Program-made: the position numbers and the translations under genes
Part shown: positions 34,905-44,163 of the stretch, one piece after another
Layout of the letters: each line of letters starts with the position of its first letter
Position numbering within the stretch: position 1 is the first letter of the stretch
Source: an uncultured Lachnospiraceae bacterium
Lineage (GTDB): Bacteria > Bacillota > Clostridia > Lachnospirales > Lachnospiraceae
Reading direction: 5' to 3'
DNA: 64,000 bases
NCBI GenBank assembly: GCA_910583835.1
Contig: CAJTYM010000001.1
Coordinates: 104,987 to 168,986 of the forward strand
The notes under the pieces: model-generated
Database searches by the model: none
Seen by the model: only the letters and a program-made list of their open reading frames with translations
What the model was told of the DNA's origin: nothing

Positions 34905-36134
34905 TCATTCAAGCTGCTGTACATATGACTGCCATATTTCATCAATCTCCTCATTGCTGCCAAATATTTTGTTGAGGCTGTCAGAAATGACATTGCTGAC
35001 CTTTTTCCAGTCTTCGACAGATTTCCTGCAGATGCCGTGCTCCATCTGTTCCACAAACACTTGATACATAGGATTTTCTTTGCCAAAATGTTCTGCAAGT
35101 TCTGGTTTGGGAGGGATATTTCCGGTAATCCGGCAGATTTCCTCCATAACTTCTTTCCTATTATAGTAGTTGATAAAGGATACCGCGCCCTTGACATTTT
35201 TCCCTTCAATGGCCGCCATATTTTCCCCTCCGAGCACAACCCCCACGGTATCATTCCTGGGAAACTGAAAGATGCCATATTCCATCCCAGACTCCTCCAA
35301 AGCCACCAAAGACCAGGGTCCATTCTCTATCATGGCAACCTCACCAGCCATAAAACTTGTCGTCAAATCATTCTGGGACCAGTTGAGGCAGTCGTTGGGC
35401 ATGGATTCCTCTGTCAGAAGGTCGTCCATCAATTGAAATGCTTCTTTAAATTTACTGTCTGTTATCTGTGCCAAATCTGCACCAGTTGCAAGCATCCAGG
35501 GCATAAATTGAAACACCCCCTGCTCACCGCTTACTGCAGACATAGCAAAACCATAACATTTTCCCTCTTCGGTCAATGCGGCTGCTATTTTTTTGAATTC
35601 ATCCCACGTTTCAGGAATCTGCAGGTTCTTCTGCCGAAACATCTGCTTATTATAAATAATTGCCGTATTGTTGCAGCAGAAAGGCACACCATAATAATGC
35701 CCTCCATTTTCTACGGATTTCCATACTTCTTCATAGTAGTCATCCTTATTCACTAAGTTTTCAAGTTCCTCTGTTATATCTGCCAGCAAATGAACATTGA
35801 TCAGGCTTCCCATGTCTGGGTTGTCCGCCAGCACAATATCCGGCAGATTATCCGCGGACTGTGAAAATGATAAATTCCTTACAAAATCCGCCATTGGCAC
35901 ATATTCCCAGGAAATCTGATAATTTTCCTGAGACTCGTTAAAATCCCTGACCAGTTTGTCCAGCCCTTGTTGCTGCGCCTTTGTCTCATAATAAGACCAA
36001 AGCGTCAGTTCCTCCCTTTTCTGCCTCTTCCCATGCTCCTCCGTTTCCTGGTTTTCATTGCCATTACCCCCACATCCTATCAGCCCCATCATGAAAAACA
36101 GTAACAATAACTTACATACATTTCTCTTCCTCAT
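34905..36134 (-). CDS. Extracellular sugar-binding lipoprotein (ABC solute-binding protein family 1), no permease nearby
   Basis: About 409 residues with a lipoprotein signal (LLLLFFMMGLIGC; Cys near residue 21) and a full family-1 solute-binding protein: LTLWSYYE at the start, PDIVLADNPDMGSL, the hinge segment YGVPFCCNNTAIIYNKQMF, and the C-terminal EEICRITGNIPPKPEL. The family binds oligosaccharides for ABC importers. Here it is the last gene behind a YesM-type kinase and a YesN-type regulator, with no membrane subunits nearby. It could serve an importer encoded elsewhere, or present ligand to the kinase. The start is uncertain between ATGs at 36140 and 36134; I prefer 36134 for its nine-base distance to GAGG. 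The gap after the regulator is under 20 bases, so they are co-transcribed. Confidence 0.85.
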   Translation of the reverse strand: MRKRNVCKLLLLFFMMGLIGCGGNGNENQETEEHGKRQKREELTLWSYYETKAQQQGLDKLVRDFNESQENYQISWEYVPMADFVRNLSFSQSADNLPDIVLADNPDMGSLINVHLLADITEELENLVNKDDYYEEVWKSVENGGHYYGVPFCCNNTAIIYNKQMFRQKNLQIPETWDEFKKIAAALTEEGKCYGFAMSAVSGEQGVFQFMPWMLATGADLAQITDSKFKEAFQLMDDLLTEESMPNDCLNWSQNDLTTSFMAGEVAMIENGPWSLVALEESGMEYGIFQFPRNDTVGVVLGGENMAAIEGKNVKGAVSFINYYNRKEVMEEICRITGNIPPKPELAEHFGKENPMYQVFVEQMEHGICRKSVEDWKKVSNVISDSLNKIFGSNEEIDEIWQSYVQQLE

Positions 36135-36150
36135 AAACATAAACCTCGTG

Positions 36151-37659
36151 TTAACGGTATTCTGCCGGTGAAATCCCTGTTACCTCCTTAAACACCTTTG
36201 TAAAATAATTGGAATTGCTGTACCCGCATTCCTGCGCAACCTCATATATTTTCATATCCGTCCCTTTTAACAGCCGCTTGGCATGGCTAATCCGAAATTC
36301 TTTGAGAAATACTGAAAAATTCATGCCCATTTCCCGCTTAAACAGCATACTTAAATATTCAGGCGTAATATTCAGCACCTCCGCCGTCTTCTCCAGGCTG
36401 ATTCCCTCCTGATAATGCGTTCTGATATATTCAATTGTGCGGCTGATGGTATAATTGCTGATTCCCTCTTTCTTCTTCCTGTCACAGATAGCATCTCCGC
36501 ATTTCGTAAGGATTTCGCGCATTTCTGTGCATGTATATGCCACAAGTACGCCCTTTAAATAATCTTTTTCCTGAAGGTTCTCATACGCTTTCTGGTTGAT
36601 TTCCTTAGCCACGTCCATCATCCTGGTAATCAGCTTTACCGCTCCATGGCGTATTTCTTCCGCTCCATATTCTTCAGATACAGTCTGCTCTAAGAATTCA
36701 TCAATCCCTGTCTTCATCTCCTGGTAGTTTCCGCTCTCAAGGGCTGAGAGAATTCTGCGTTCTGTCTGGATAGGGTATTCAAACTCCTTTACTGTCTTCT
36801 CCACCGACTCACTTACCCATAGCAATCCATAATACCTCTTGGTGAAATAACTGGAAAGCGCTTTCTGTGTCGCTTCAAAACACTCTTTCCAGTCTTCTAT
36901 ATTCTCACAGGTATTTATGCACCAGGGGATTTCCCATCTCTGCTGCTGGTGGTCGTACTTTATCTTCTCATCAAAGGTATCCGCAAATACTTTAATGTCC
37001 TCTTTATTTCCATTTAAGATTAAAATCCTCAGGCTAAAACGCCCTTCCCACACATCCAGAAAATTAATTTCTGAATACTGGCGTTTCAGGCTGCGCAGCG
37101 GATATTCAATTTCTTCCATCTGCTCTTTGCTGACATTCCCAAAATAGCCAACCATGATACCATACATTTGATTATTTTCATCCTTGAAGATACTTTTCAA
37201 TGCCTGTGCCGCCTCTTCGCTCTCCTCTCTTGCCCCAAAAAAGTATTCTCTGGCATAACTCTCCGGCTTCTTGACAATCTGAAACTGGCTCTTGATATGT
37301 TTGTCTTCAATTCGTGCCAATGTCTCCCGCAATGCATCAATAGACACCGGTTTTAATAAATATTCCTCTGCTCCCACACTTATAGCTTTCCTGGCATACT
37401 CGAAATCTGCATACCCGCTAATGATGATGCTGTAAATCTCCACACCTTGCTCTTTCAGGATTTCCAACATTTCCAGACCGTTCATCCCATTCATACGGAT
37501 ATCTGTAATCACCAAATCCGGCTCATTTTCTTTAACAAATGCAATTCCTTCCATGGCGCTCTTGCAAGTTCCAATTACAGTATGTTCCGTGTCTGCATTT
37601 ATTATTTTTTCTAATCCATCACGAATTGCAATCTCATCCTCTACAATCACAATCCTCAT
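36151..37659 (-). CDS. YesN-type response regulator with AraC DNA-binding domain
   Basis: A 502-residue regulator. The receiver domain has VIVEDEIAIRDG, phospho-acceptor Asp in PDLVITDIRMNG (about residue 55) and the Lys in EEYLLKPVS. A ~240-residue linker follows. The C-terminus is a two-helix-turn-helix AraC domain: ISLEKTAEVLNITPEYLSM and MKIYEVAQECGYSNSNYF...TGISPAEYR. Members activate nearby carbohydrate genes in response to a partner kinase. The ATG overlaps the kinase stop (ATGA), showing translational coupling. The likely target is the GH146 gene next door, which has direct repeats at its promoter; this is an inference from position. Confidence 0.9.
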   Translation of the reverse strand: MRIVIVEDEIAIRDGLEKIINADTEHTVIGTCKSAMEGIAFVKENEPDLVITDIRMNGMNGLEMLEILKEQGVEIYSIIISGYADFEYARKAISVGAEEYLLKPVSIDALRETLARIEDKHIKSQFQIVKKPESYAREYFFGAREESEEAAQALKSIFKDENNQMYGIMVGYFGNVSKEQMEEIEYPLRSLKRQYSEINFLDVWEGRFSLRILILNGNKEDIKVFADTFDEKIKYDHQQQRWEIPWCINTCENIEDWKECFEATQKALSSYFTKRYYGLLWVSESVEKTVKEFEYPIQTERRILSALESGNYQEMKTGIDEFLEQTVSEEYGAEEIRHGAVKLITRMMDVAKEINQKAYENLQEKDYLKGVLVAYTCTEMREILTKCGDAICDRKKKEGISNYTISRTIEYIRTHYQEGISLEKTAEVLNITPEYLSMLFKREMGMNFSVFLKEFRISHAKRLLKGTDMKIYEVAQECGYSNSNYFTKVFKEVTGISPAEYR

Positions 37660-39509
37660 CCTATCACCTTTTCTTCTATATTCTTCCTCCCATCTTCTGA
37701 CAGAGGACTATCCTTTTCTTTTTTCACAGGAAGAAGCAGCTCCATAATCGTGCCCAATCCCTCCATGCTGCTGATGTGCCATTCCCCTTTGTCTCCATAA
37801 TATAACTGAATTCGTTCAAAAATATTTGCCATGCCAATTTTCTCTGAATTACTCCATTCCACATTTCTTTGGTTGTAAAATTCAACCGTTTCCTTGCTCA
37901 TCCCGGAGCCATTGTCCTCCACAATCACATGAATCCGCTCTGGCTGCTCTGCATAGCCTATATCCACACGCAATAGCCCTCCCTCCATGTCCTTCAAACC
38001 ATGGATAATGGCATTTTCCACTATAGGCTGGATAAGAAGCTTGTGTATTTTAACATGTCTGACTTCCTGCTCCACGTATATCTCAAATTCAAAAGAATGC
38101 CCATACCGCAGCTGGTACAGAGACACATAAGCTTTCAGCCAATCTTGTGCTTTTGCAATTTCCACTTCTTCATTGCTCTGGTTTGTGCTGTAACGAAGGA
38201 TGATGCCAAGATTGCTTATCATTTTGCTTATTTCAAATTCGTCCTTGCGGACTGCCATCCAATTGATGGCATCTAAGGTATTATACAAGAAATGAGGATT
38301 AATCTGCGATTCCAAGGCTTTGATTTCCGCCTGTTTCTTTTTCTCGGAAATCTCCGTAACCTCTCCAATCAGGGCTTCTACACGGTCCATCATATGGTTG
38401 AAATTCTCACCAATCTGACCCAGTTCATTCTGTCTGTCCACCACAAGCCTGACATCCATATTTCCCTGATCTACCTCCCGGATTCCCTCTATAATCTTCT
38501 TTAAGTAATCCACATAATAACGGTTAGTCGAATTGATAATCAGAAAGACTGCAAGAACATCAGCCGCCAGCAGAATCCAGTAAATTGCCTGCAGCATATT
38601 GATGTCGCGCATCATATAATCCTGGTCATACACATTGTGAAAAAGCCAGCCTGTCTCTTCATCCTCATAATAATTACTGAAAAGATTTTTTCCTTCAAAC
38701 ATATTCTGGGAGCGTATAAATTCCAGAACATCTTCCTGCACGGTCATTTTTTTCCTAATCTGCTTCTCATCTGGAAAAGAACATACATATCCATAAGTAT
38801 CCGTGATAAAGTTAATGCTTTGGCTTTGTGAATCCAATGTCCCATTGCAGATATTATCCAATTCTTTCTGCTCTATGCCGATAATCAGGATTGCAATCAC
38901 GCCTTTTTCCAGATTTTCCGTATTATATAATTCTTTCCCCAGAAAAAATAATGATTCTATTTTCCCTCCAGTAGAAATATTGCGGGTAGGAATCAGAACA
39001 ATCTCACTTCTGCCGCGTGTCTCCTGGTATGGCACAGTCAATCGAAGGTCTTCATAATCACGCCAGATATTATCCAGCGAAGAGCCGCTCTGCCCATCAT
39101 AAGTAATGCTCTCCCCAGTGGGGCAAATCAGGCTGATGCTGCGTATGCCTTTCTTGCTTTCCACAAACTGTTTCAGCCTTTCATTGATAACATAGAACAG
39201 GTAAGCCTGTTTTGCATTATCTGCCTGGTGGTATTGTTCCAGATTGCGGATAATCTCTTTGTCTGAATAAATTTGATAGACCGTATCTTCATATGATTCC
39301 AGCTTTAACGTAAATTTCTCAGAAACCTGCTGCAGATTTTGCAAAATCTGCTCATTCAGATGATTGTTCATCTGTGAGATACTGACCCTGATATACACAA
39401 TCTGCAGCAGAAGCGCGGGAAACAGGAACAGGCACAGGCTGACAATAAAGAACTTCTTAAAACTCAAGTCCTTGTAACGCTGTCTGATGCTTTTTCTGTT
39501 CTTTCCCAT
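37656..39509 (-). CDS. YesM/LytS-type membrane sensor histidine kinase
   Basis: A 617-residue kinase. One membrane helix near 17-39 and a second near 310-333 frame a ~270-residue extracellular Cache-like sensor. A HAMP segment follows (EGIREVDQGNMDVRL). The His_kinase domain has the family motif ESQINPHFLYNTLDAINW (phospho-His near 404), and the ATPase part has PIVENAIIHG and VEDNGSGMS. In this family the partner is an AraC-type regulator, which is the next gene. The kinase follows the secreted metalloprotease gene by 27 bases without a terminator. The ligand is probably a sugar or oligosaccharide, with the downstream binding lipoprotein as a possible co-receptor. Confidence 0.9.
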   Translation of the reverse strand: MGKNRKSIRQRYKDLSFKKFFIVSLCLFLFPALLLQIVYIRVSISQMNNHLNEQILQNLQQVSEKFTLKLESYEDTVYQIYSDKEIIRNLEQYHQADNAKQAYLFYVINERLKQFVESKKGIRSISLICPTGESITYDGQSGSSLDNIWRDYEDLRLTVPYQETRGRSEIVLIPTRNISTGGKIESLFFLGKELYNTENLEKGVIAILIIGIEQKELDNICNGTLDSQSQSINFITDTYGYVCSFPDEKQIRKKMTVQEDVLEFIRSQNMFEGKNLFSNYYEDEETGWLFHNVYDQDYMMRDINMLQAIYWILLAADVLAVFLIINSTNRYYVDYLKKIIEGIREVDQGNMDVRLVVDRQNELGQIGENFNHMMDRVEALIGEVTEISEKKKQAEIKALESQINPHFLYNTLDAINWMAVRKDEFEISKMISNLGIILRYSTNQSNEEVEIAKAQDWLKAYVSLYQLRYGHSFEFEIYVEQEVRHVKIHKLLIQPIVENAIIHGLKDMEGGLLRVDIGYAEQPERIHVIVEDNGSGMSKETVEFYNQRNVEWSNSEKIGMANIFERIQLYYGDKGEWHISSMEGLGTIMELLLPVKKEKDSPLSEDGRKNIEEKVIG

Positions 39510-39536
39510 CGCAAATTCCGCCTTTTTCCGTTGTTT

Positions 39537-41435
39537 TTATTTGTTTACTGACACTTTTTTGACCACGCTCATCTTTCCTAAGACTTTCCTTCCAGTTGAA
39601 TCGTTCTGGTACGCCTGAATGCCTACATAATACGTTCCTTTTTTCAGCTTTGTTAATTTCTTCTTGGCTGATATTGTATATACAGTCTTCTTAGATTTCG
39701 TAAGTTTTTTATTCCTGGCATAAGTAATCTTGTAACCGTCTGCATTTTTCAGCTTCTTTATCGTTACCAGAATCTTCTTGCCTTTCTGCGCTTTGAGGGA
39801 TTTGACAGAAGCTTTCCCAACCTTTACCTTCTGCCATTTTGCCTGCAGCGTGATATCCTTTGTGACTTTGCTGTCAAAAGAATATTTCTGCTGTCCCAGA
39901 TACCAGCCTTTGAAGAGATAATCCTTCCTCTTGGGTGCAAATGGCGCAGATACCTTTTCTCCTTCTTTTACCGTTATCTTTAAATCAGCCTTGCCATTTT
40001 GATAGGAAAAAGTAACGGTATAATTATTTGCCACCAAATTTCCTCCGGGATTGGTGTTTCCTCCAGGATTCTTATTATCCCCGGGATCTGTATTTCCTCC
40101 GGGATTTGTATTTCCTCCGGGATTCTTATTATCTCCGGGATTTTCATTTTCTCCAGGATTTTCATTTTCTCCAGGATTCTTATTATCATCAGGTTCAGTT
40201 CCCGGATAAGTATTGTTATCGGGCACAGTGCCGTTCTCCCAGGGAGCTGGCAGATACTGGTCTGACACATATATCTTAGACAGGAAATCATATGCCTGCT
40301 TGTCATAAACCTTCAGCTCCGCCCGGGTATTTATCGGTCCCCGCACGCCATCCCAATTTCCATCATAAGTGTCATCCATGGCATTAAACCAGATAGCGCT
40401 CAAAGTCGCAAAATATTCATCTTTGTTGGAACCGGCATAGGAATTATCCCATTTTCCGGCAGCCCTTGCGCTGTTAAAGATAGCTAAGAACTCTGCCTGC
40501 TGTTCTTCTGTCAGCCCATAATTATAGATAGTATGTGCAAATTCGTGCGTAAGTATCGACTCATCAGGATACCCTGTCGTATAATTTCCTGTCTTTAGAC
40601 GTAACACATTGGCATCCCGGATGGAAGCAAGCTGTGTGCCGCCGAAGCCCTCTACATACAGATAATTCTCATCGTACTCAAACCGATGCTCCGGTATATC
40701 GTAGGCAATCTCTCCTTCGCCGTAAATGCCCAGTTTACAGCCCGCTATGCCCATGCGGTTTGCCACAGACTCATTTGCAAGGATAATTTTCAGCATTTCT
40801 GCCGCCTTATCCATCGCCGCATCGCGGACTTTTGCCGTACCAACCACCTTAACGCCACAGTCCAATACCCTTTCTTTCTGATAGAAAGGCACGTAGTCTG
40901 TGACGGTAATTGTCTGCTCCGGCACATAAACGCCCGATGATTTCGCTTTTATCTTATTGCCTTTCACTGCTACTTTAATTTCTGGAAGATTATCAAGGTC
41001 TGCGACTGCTTCTGTCAGGCGCAGCGTGGTCTTCGGTACGTCTGGATTATTGGGGTAAGAACTGTTTTTTTCGTTATAGTACACGATGCTTTTGTACTCA
41101 TACTCGTAATCCTCTTCCTCATAATACCAGTAGTAATACTCAAACTCCTGCTCCTCGCCATCTACCGTCACCGTATAATTCTGTTCCTGTTTTTCCACTT
41201 GATGGTTGTCAAGGCGTTTGCTCTCTACCCAGCCTGCCCCATCCATCTCTTCGCTCCAGTAGATTTCAATATCCCGGTCATTGATGAGCTGAATTTTCTC
41301 AATAGTCGGGGTATTGTCTGCCGCCTTTGCATTTTCTGAGAAGCACAGCCCAATCAGAAAGATTGTGAAAAACATCCATACTCTCAGTTTGCTGTTCCTG
41401 ATTACAGTCTTGCTGTCCATTGTCTGTTTTTTCAT
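39537..41435 (-). CDS. Secreted HExxH metalloprotease-like protein with repeat linker and surface domains
   Basis: About 632 residues. A signal peptide (MFFTIFLIGLCFSENAKA) is followed by an N-terminal beta region and a zinc-protease-like domain with HEFAH in LTHEFAHTIYNYG (~293-297) and a downstream Glu in NKDEYFATLSAIWFN (~340). A linker of 6-residue repeats (NPGENE, NPGDNK, NPGGNT, about nine copies) separates this from an InlB-type repeat (KRKDYLFKGWYLGQQKY, LQAKW) and a lysine-rich Fn3-like C-terminus ending KKVSVNK. The fold resembles gluzincins of the anthrax-lethal-factor or M-type secreted class, but I cannot name the family. ATG at 41435 has GAGG eight bases upstream. It leads the operon with the kinase, regulator and binding lipoprotein. 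Confidence 0.75.
   Translation of the reverse strand: MKKQTMDSKTVIRNSKLRVWMFFTIFLIGLCFSENAKAADNTPTIEKIQLINDRDIEIYWSEEMDGAGWVESKRLDNHQVEKQEQNYTVTVDGEEQEFEYYYWYYEEEDYEYEYKSIVYYNEKNSSYPNNPDVPKTTLRLTEAVADLDNLPEIKVAVKGNKIKAKSSGVYVPEQTITVTDYVPFYQKERVLDCGVKVVGTAKVRDAAMDKAAEMLKIILANESVANRMGIAGCKLGIYGEGEIAYDIPEHRFEYDENYLYVEGFGGTQLASIRDANVLRLKTGNYTTGYPDESILTHEFAHTIYNYGLTEEQQAEFLAIFNSARAAGKWDNSYAGSNKDEYFATLSAIWFNAMDDTYDGNWDGVRGPINTRAELKVYDKQAYDFLSKIYVSDQYLPAPWENGTVPDNNTYPGTEPDDNKNPGENENPGENENPGDNKNPGGNTNPGGNTDPGDNKNPGGNTNPGGNLVANNYTVTFSYQNGKADLKITVKEGEKVSAPFAPKRKDYLFKGWYLGQQKYSFDSKVTKDITLQAKWQKVKVGKASVKSLKAQKGKKILVTIKKLKNADGYKITYARNKKLTKSKKTVYTISAKKKLTKLKKGTYYVGIQAYQNDSTGRKVLGKMSVVKKVSVNK
40055..40195 (-). 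repeat. Coding 18-bp repeats (NPGxNx) in the metalloprotease-like gene
   Basis: About nine successive 18-base units encode the six-residue words NPGENE, NPGDNK, NPGGNT or DPGDNK. They form a Pro/Gly/Asn spacer between the protease domain and the surface-binding domains. Confidence 0.75.
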
Positions 41436-41495
41436 TATCTCATCCTCTTTTCTAAACTGCATCTAAACTTCCTTATGCGGTTGTGCGCATCACTT

Positions 41496-41531
41496 TATAC
41501 TGAGCGGTCAGTCTTTTCGACCGCCAGTATA
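41496..41531. other. Inverted repeat between TelA and metalloprotease genes
   Basis: Arms TATACTG-a-GCGGTC (41496-41509) and GACCGC-c-AGTATA (41519-41531) form a strong stem without a T-run on the minus strand. It may be a weak terminator for telA or an operator of the metalloprotease operon, which starts 61 bases downstream. Confidence 0.45.
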
Positions 41532-41550
41532 ATTTCGTCTGCGTTATTGC

Positions 41551-42690
41551 CTACTGTAGCTGAAGCAGCTTCGTCTTTAACTCCCCTTCCAGACGCTGTA
41601 TCTCCAGTTCTGCTTCCCTGCGCTTCTCTTTTCCTTCCATTTGAATGCGCATCACTTCGTCCAAGGTAGATATCAGAGATTCATTGGTCGTGCGCAGCGT
41701 TTCCATATCCACAATTCCCCGCTCTGATTCCCTGGCAGTCTCAATTGTGGCAACTTTTAATTTTTCAGCATTCTTCTTCAGCAGTTCATTTGTAAAGTCT
41801 GTCACTTCCCGCTGTGCCTTGGCTGCCTGTGAAGAATGCTCAACGCCCATGGCAAGCACCATCTGGCTTTTCCACAGAGGAATTGTATTGACAATTGTGG
41901 ACTGAATCTTTTCCACCATAATCGTATCGTTGTTCTGTACCAGCCGGATTTGTGGCGCCGTCTGAATAGAAATCATGCGCGTCAGTTCCAAATCATGGAT
42001 TTTCTTCTCAAACCTCGTACAGAGGGAATCCAGGTCCTTTGCCGCCTGGGCATCCTCAGGCAAGCCGGATTTATTTGCCTTATCTAAAAGCGCCGGAAGT
42101 TCCGTAGTCCTCACCTGTTCCAGCTTCTTCTTACCGGCAAGGATGTACATGGACAGTTCCTTAAAGTACACCTTGTTCTGCTCATACATCTTATCTAAGA
42201 GGGCTGCGTCCTTTAACAGCTGTACCTGATGTCCTTCCAATGCCTTACAGATTTTGTTGACGTTAACCTCTGCCTTATCATATTTTGACTTCAGTACGCT
42301 TAATTTCTGTGTGGATTTCTTGATTCTTCCAAAAAATCCTTTCTCTTCCTCCCCGGCATCAAAGCCTTTCAGTTCGGACACCACGCCTGTTATCAACTCT
42401 CCAATCTCGCCTAAATCTTTCGTTTGGACATTCTGCAATGCCTTTTCTGAGAAATCTGCCATCTTCTTCTGTGTGCCTGCTCCATACTGGAGGATGATAT
42501 TGGAATTGTGTAAATCAATCTGACCGGTAAACTGTTCTACCATCCGCTGCTCTTCCTCAGACAGCACCGGCTCTTCCAAAACCGGTTCTGTTTGCTGCTG
42601 TCCCTTTACCTCTGCCACCTCTGCTTTTTCTGGAAACGGCTCCAGTGTCAGGGTAGGTGTTTCCGTAAAATCCTTAAATTCTTCGCTCAT
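41551..42690 (-). CDS. TelA/YaaN-family protein (toxic anion resistance family)
   Basis: A 379-residue protein matching the TelA family (PF05816) through most of its length, e.g. KGFFGRIKKSTQKLSVLKSKY, LEGHQVQLLKDAALLDKMYEQN, PQIRLVQNNDTIMVEKIQ and IPLWKSQMVLAMG. The family is linked to tellurite and cell-envelope stress resistance, though the mechanism is not known. The protein is soluble and largely helical. It follows an XpaC-like gene by 38 bases, the same pairing as xpaC-yaaN of Bacillus, so a joint function is likely. An inverted repeat at 41496-41531 follows. Confidence 0.9.
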   Translation of the reverse strand: MSEEFKDFTETPTLTLEPFPEKAEVAEVKGQQQTEPVLEEPVLSEEEQRMVEQFTGQIDLHNSNIILQYGAGTQKKMADFSEKALQNVQTKDLGEIGELITGVVSELKGFDAGEEEKGFFGRIKKSTQKLSVLKSKYDKAEVNVNKICKALEGHQVQLLKDAALLDKMYEQNKVYFKELSMYILAGKKKLEQVRTTELPALLDKANKSGLPEDAQAAKDLDSLCTRFEKKIHDLELTRMISIQTAPQIRLVQNNDTIMVEKIQSTIVNTIPLWKSQMVLAMGVEHSSQAAKAQREVTDFTNELLKKNAEKLKVATIETARESERGIVDMETLRTTNESLISTLDEVMRIQMEGKEKRREAELEIQRLEGELKTKLLQLQ

Positions 42691-42728
42691 CTCAAGCTCC
42701 TTTCTGTCTGTCCGGATTCGTGTTCATT

Positions 42729-43955
42729 CTAATCCTGCGTATGTTTCCAGTCATCATCACCGGTTAGCCCTTCCTGGGCAAGCATTGTCTGCAGTACCGA
42801 TATATCAGAAGATACATCCCATGCCACATCTTCAAACAGGCTGTCCAACAATTTCTCAAATGCTCCGTTTAAAGTATCTAATGTCTGCTCAATCTCTATC
42901 TTGGATGATTGGATATTCTCTCCCTGTACCGGCTGCGCACTCAAATTTCTGTACGCCTCCAGCAATTTTACTGTGGTAGGAAGATAGTACTCCATCATTT
43001 TGCTGATATCTTCCAGAGACTGTGGGTCTTCACCGACCCTGTCAAAAATTTTCTGAATTAACATTTCCATATGGGTAATTTTACCGGAGATTTCTGATTC
43101 CGATATTGCCGTATTGCATGACCTGATTTTAGCGATATACTCCTGCCCTTTATCCATGACATTTTCCAGGGCTTCATTTTTCACTGCCTTGTCCATTTCT
43201 GCGGCTGCTTTTCTTTGATTTTCCTGCTCAGATATCTCTTGCTGCTGCCGCTGTCTCTTTATTTCTTCATATTCCTCAAATGTCTCATGGCTGACAATCA
43301 GGCACGTTTCATCCTCATCAAGATGTCCCTGAAGGAACCAACCCTTGTCAATCATCTTCCTGACATCTTTGGCAACATAGGAGATAGATTTTCCACTCAA
43401 TTCAGCAAGTTCTTTGATATTGCAGTATGTCCTGCCCCGCAGCCCTTCTATATAAATGCGGTATCGTTTGAGCGCGGACAGCATACGGCTGCCTGCTCCC
43501 GTGAGGATAGCGCTTCCCAACAGAAAAGGTGTGAGTATCGAAAGGGCAATGCGGATTCCCAGAGGAAAACTCCCGATAACCAGCGATACCAGGCAGAGTA
43601 TGATGACTGCCAGCCCAAGCCCTACGTTGAGCGTACCTCCACAGATTGTCAGTACGGTACCTCCAATTTTCACCCCGGTATTCCGGCGGAATAGCTTTTT
43701 TGTTGAGAGCTCTGTTTTCCGTTCTGCCGGCATGGCGTACGAATCCTTTTTGTCCCCATACCAACGGTAACTCTCCCTCTTCCATTCCTTATTGACTGCC
43801 TCCCCAGCGCTGTAGAGTCCCTTGCGGACATTTTGTACCGCCTCATTGACCGTGCTGGTAATTGTTTTATTCAATTGGCTGAAATTCTGGGAATCCACTG
43901 CGTTCTCTACAATATGCTGGATATCCCTGCCAAATTTTTCCCAATCTGGATTCAT
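42729..43955 (-). CDS. XpaC-like membrane protein (5-bromo-4-chloroindolyl phosphate hydrolysis family)
   Basis: A 408-residue protein. The N-terminal ~100 residues are amphipathic, then two membrane helices (GGTLNVGLGLAVIILCLVSL and FPLGIRIALSILTPFLLGSA) occur at about 105-150. A winged-helix-like segment follows (TYCNIKELAELSGKSISYVA), then a long helical cytoplasmic tail. This matches the XpaC group (PF10112), whose name comes from an old phenotype; the true function is unknown. TelA follows in the same transcript. The gene is divergent from the plus-strand CPBP protease. ATG MNPDWEKFG is the first plausible start. Confidence 0.8.
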   Translation of the reverse strand: MNPDWEKFGRDIQHIVENAVDSQNFSQLNKTITSTVNEAVQNVRKGLYSAGEAVNKEWKRESYRWYGDKKDSYAMPAERKTELSTKKLFRRNTGVKIGGTVLTICGGTLNVGLGLAVIILCLVSLVIGSFPLGIRIALSILTPFLLGSAILTGAGSRMLSALKRYRIYIEGLRGRTYCNIKELAELSGKSISYVAKDVRKMIDKGWFLQGHLDEDETCLIVSHETFEEYEEIKRQRQQQEISEQENQRKAAAEMDKAVKNEALENVMDKGQEYIAKIRSCNTAISESEISGKITHMEMLIQKIFDRVGEDPQSLEDISKMMEYYLPTTVKLLEAYRNLSAQPVQGENIQSSKIEIEQTLDTLNGAFEKLLDSLFEDVAWDVSSDISVLQTMLAQEGLTGDDDWKHTQD

Positions 43956-44107
43956 ATGTTTTCTCCCTGTAATGTCTCATTTCTGATGTATAGATATACG
44001 AATAGCATTTTAAATAATTAATACTTACTACAACATTATCCAACATTATTTCTTCAAAATCAATATGTTTTTGTGCTCTCTACTGTTTATGAAAGTAGAT
44101 AATATGT

Positions 44108-44113
44108 TATAAT
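44108..44113 (+). promoter_or_regulatory. -10 box of the CPBP protease gene
   Basis: A perfect TATAAT lies 50 bases before the start; only a weak TTTATG is seen near the expected -35. An AAGGAG ribosome site follows at 44153-44158. Confidence 0.4.
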
Positions 44114-44163
44114 CAAGTACAAATTACAGTTTGTGTAAAATTTTTAAATTGCAAGGAGCAGTT

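Noticed and set aside
40055..40195. Plus-strand frames with many Ile/Ser/Gly repeats
   Set aside because: They are mirrors of the 18-base coding repeats in the minus-strand metalloprotease gene.
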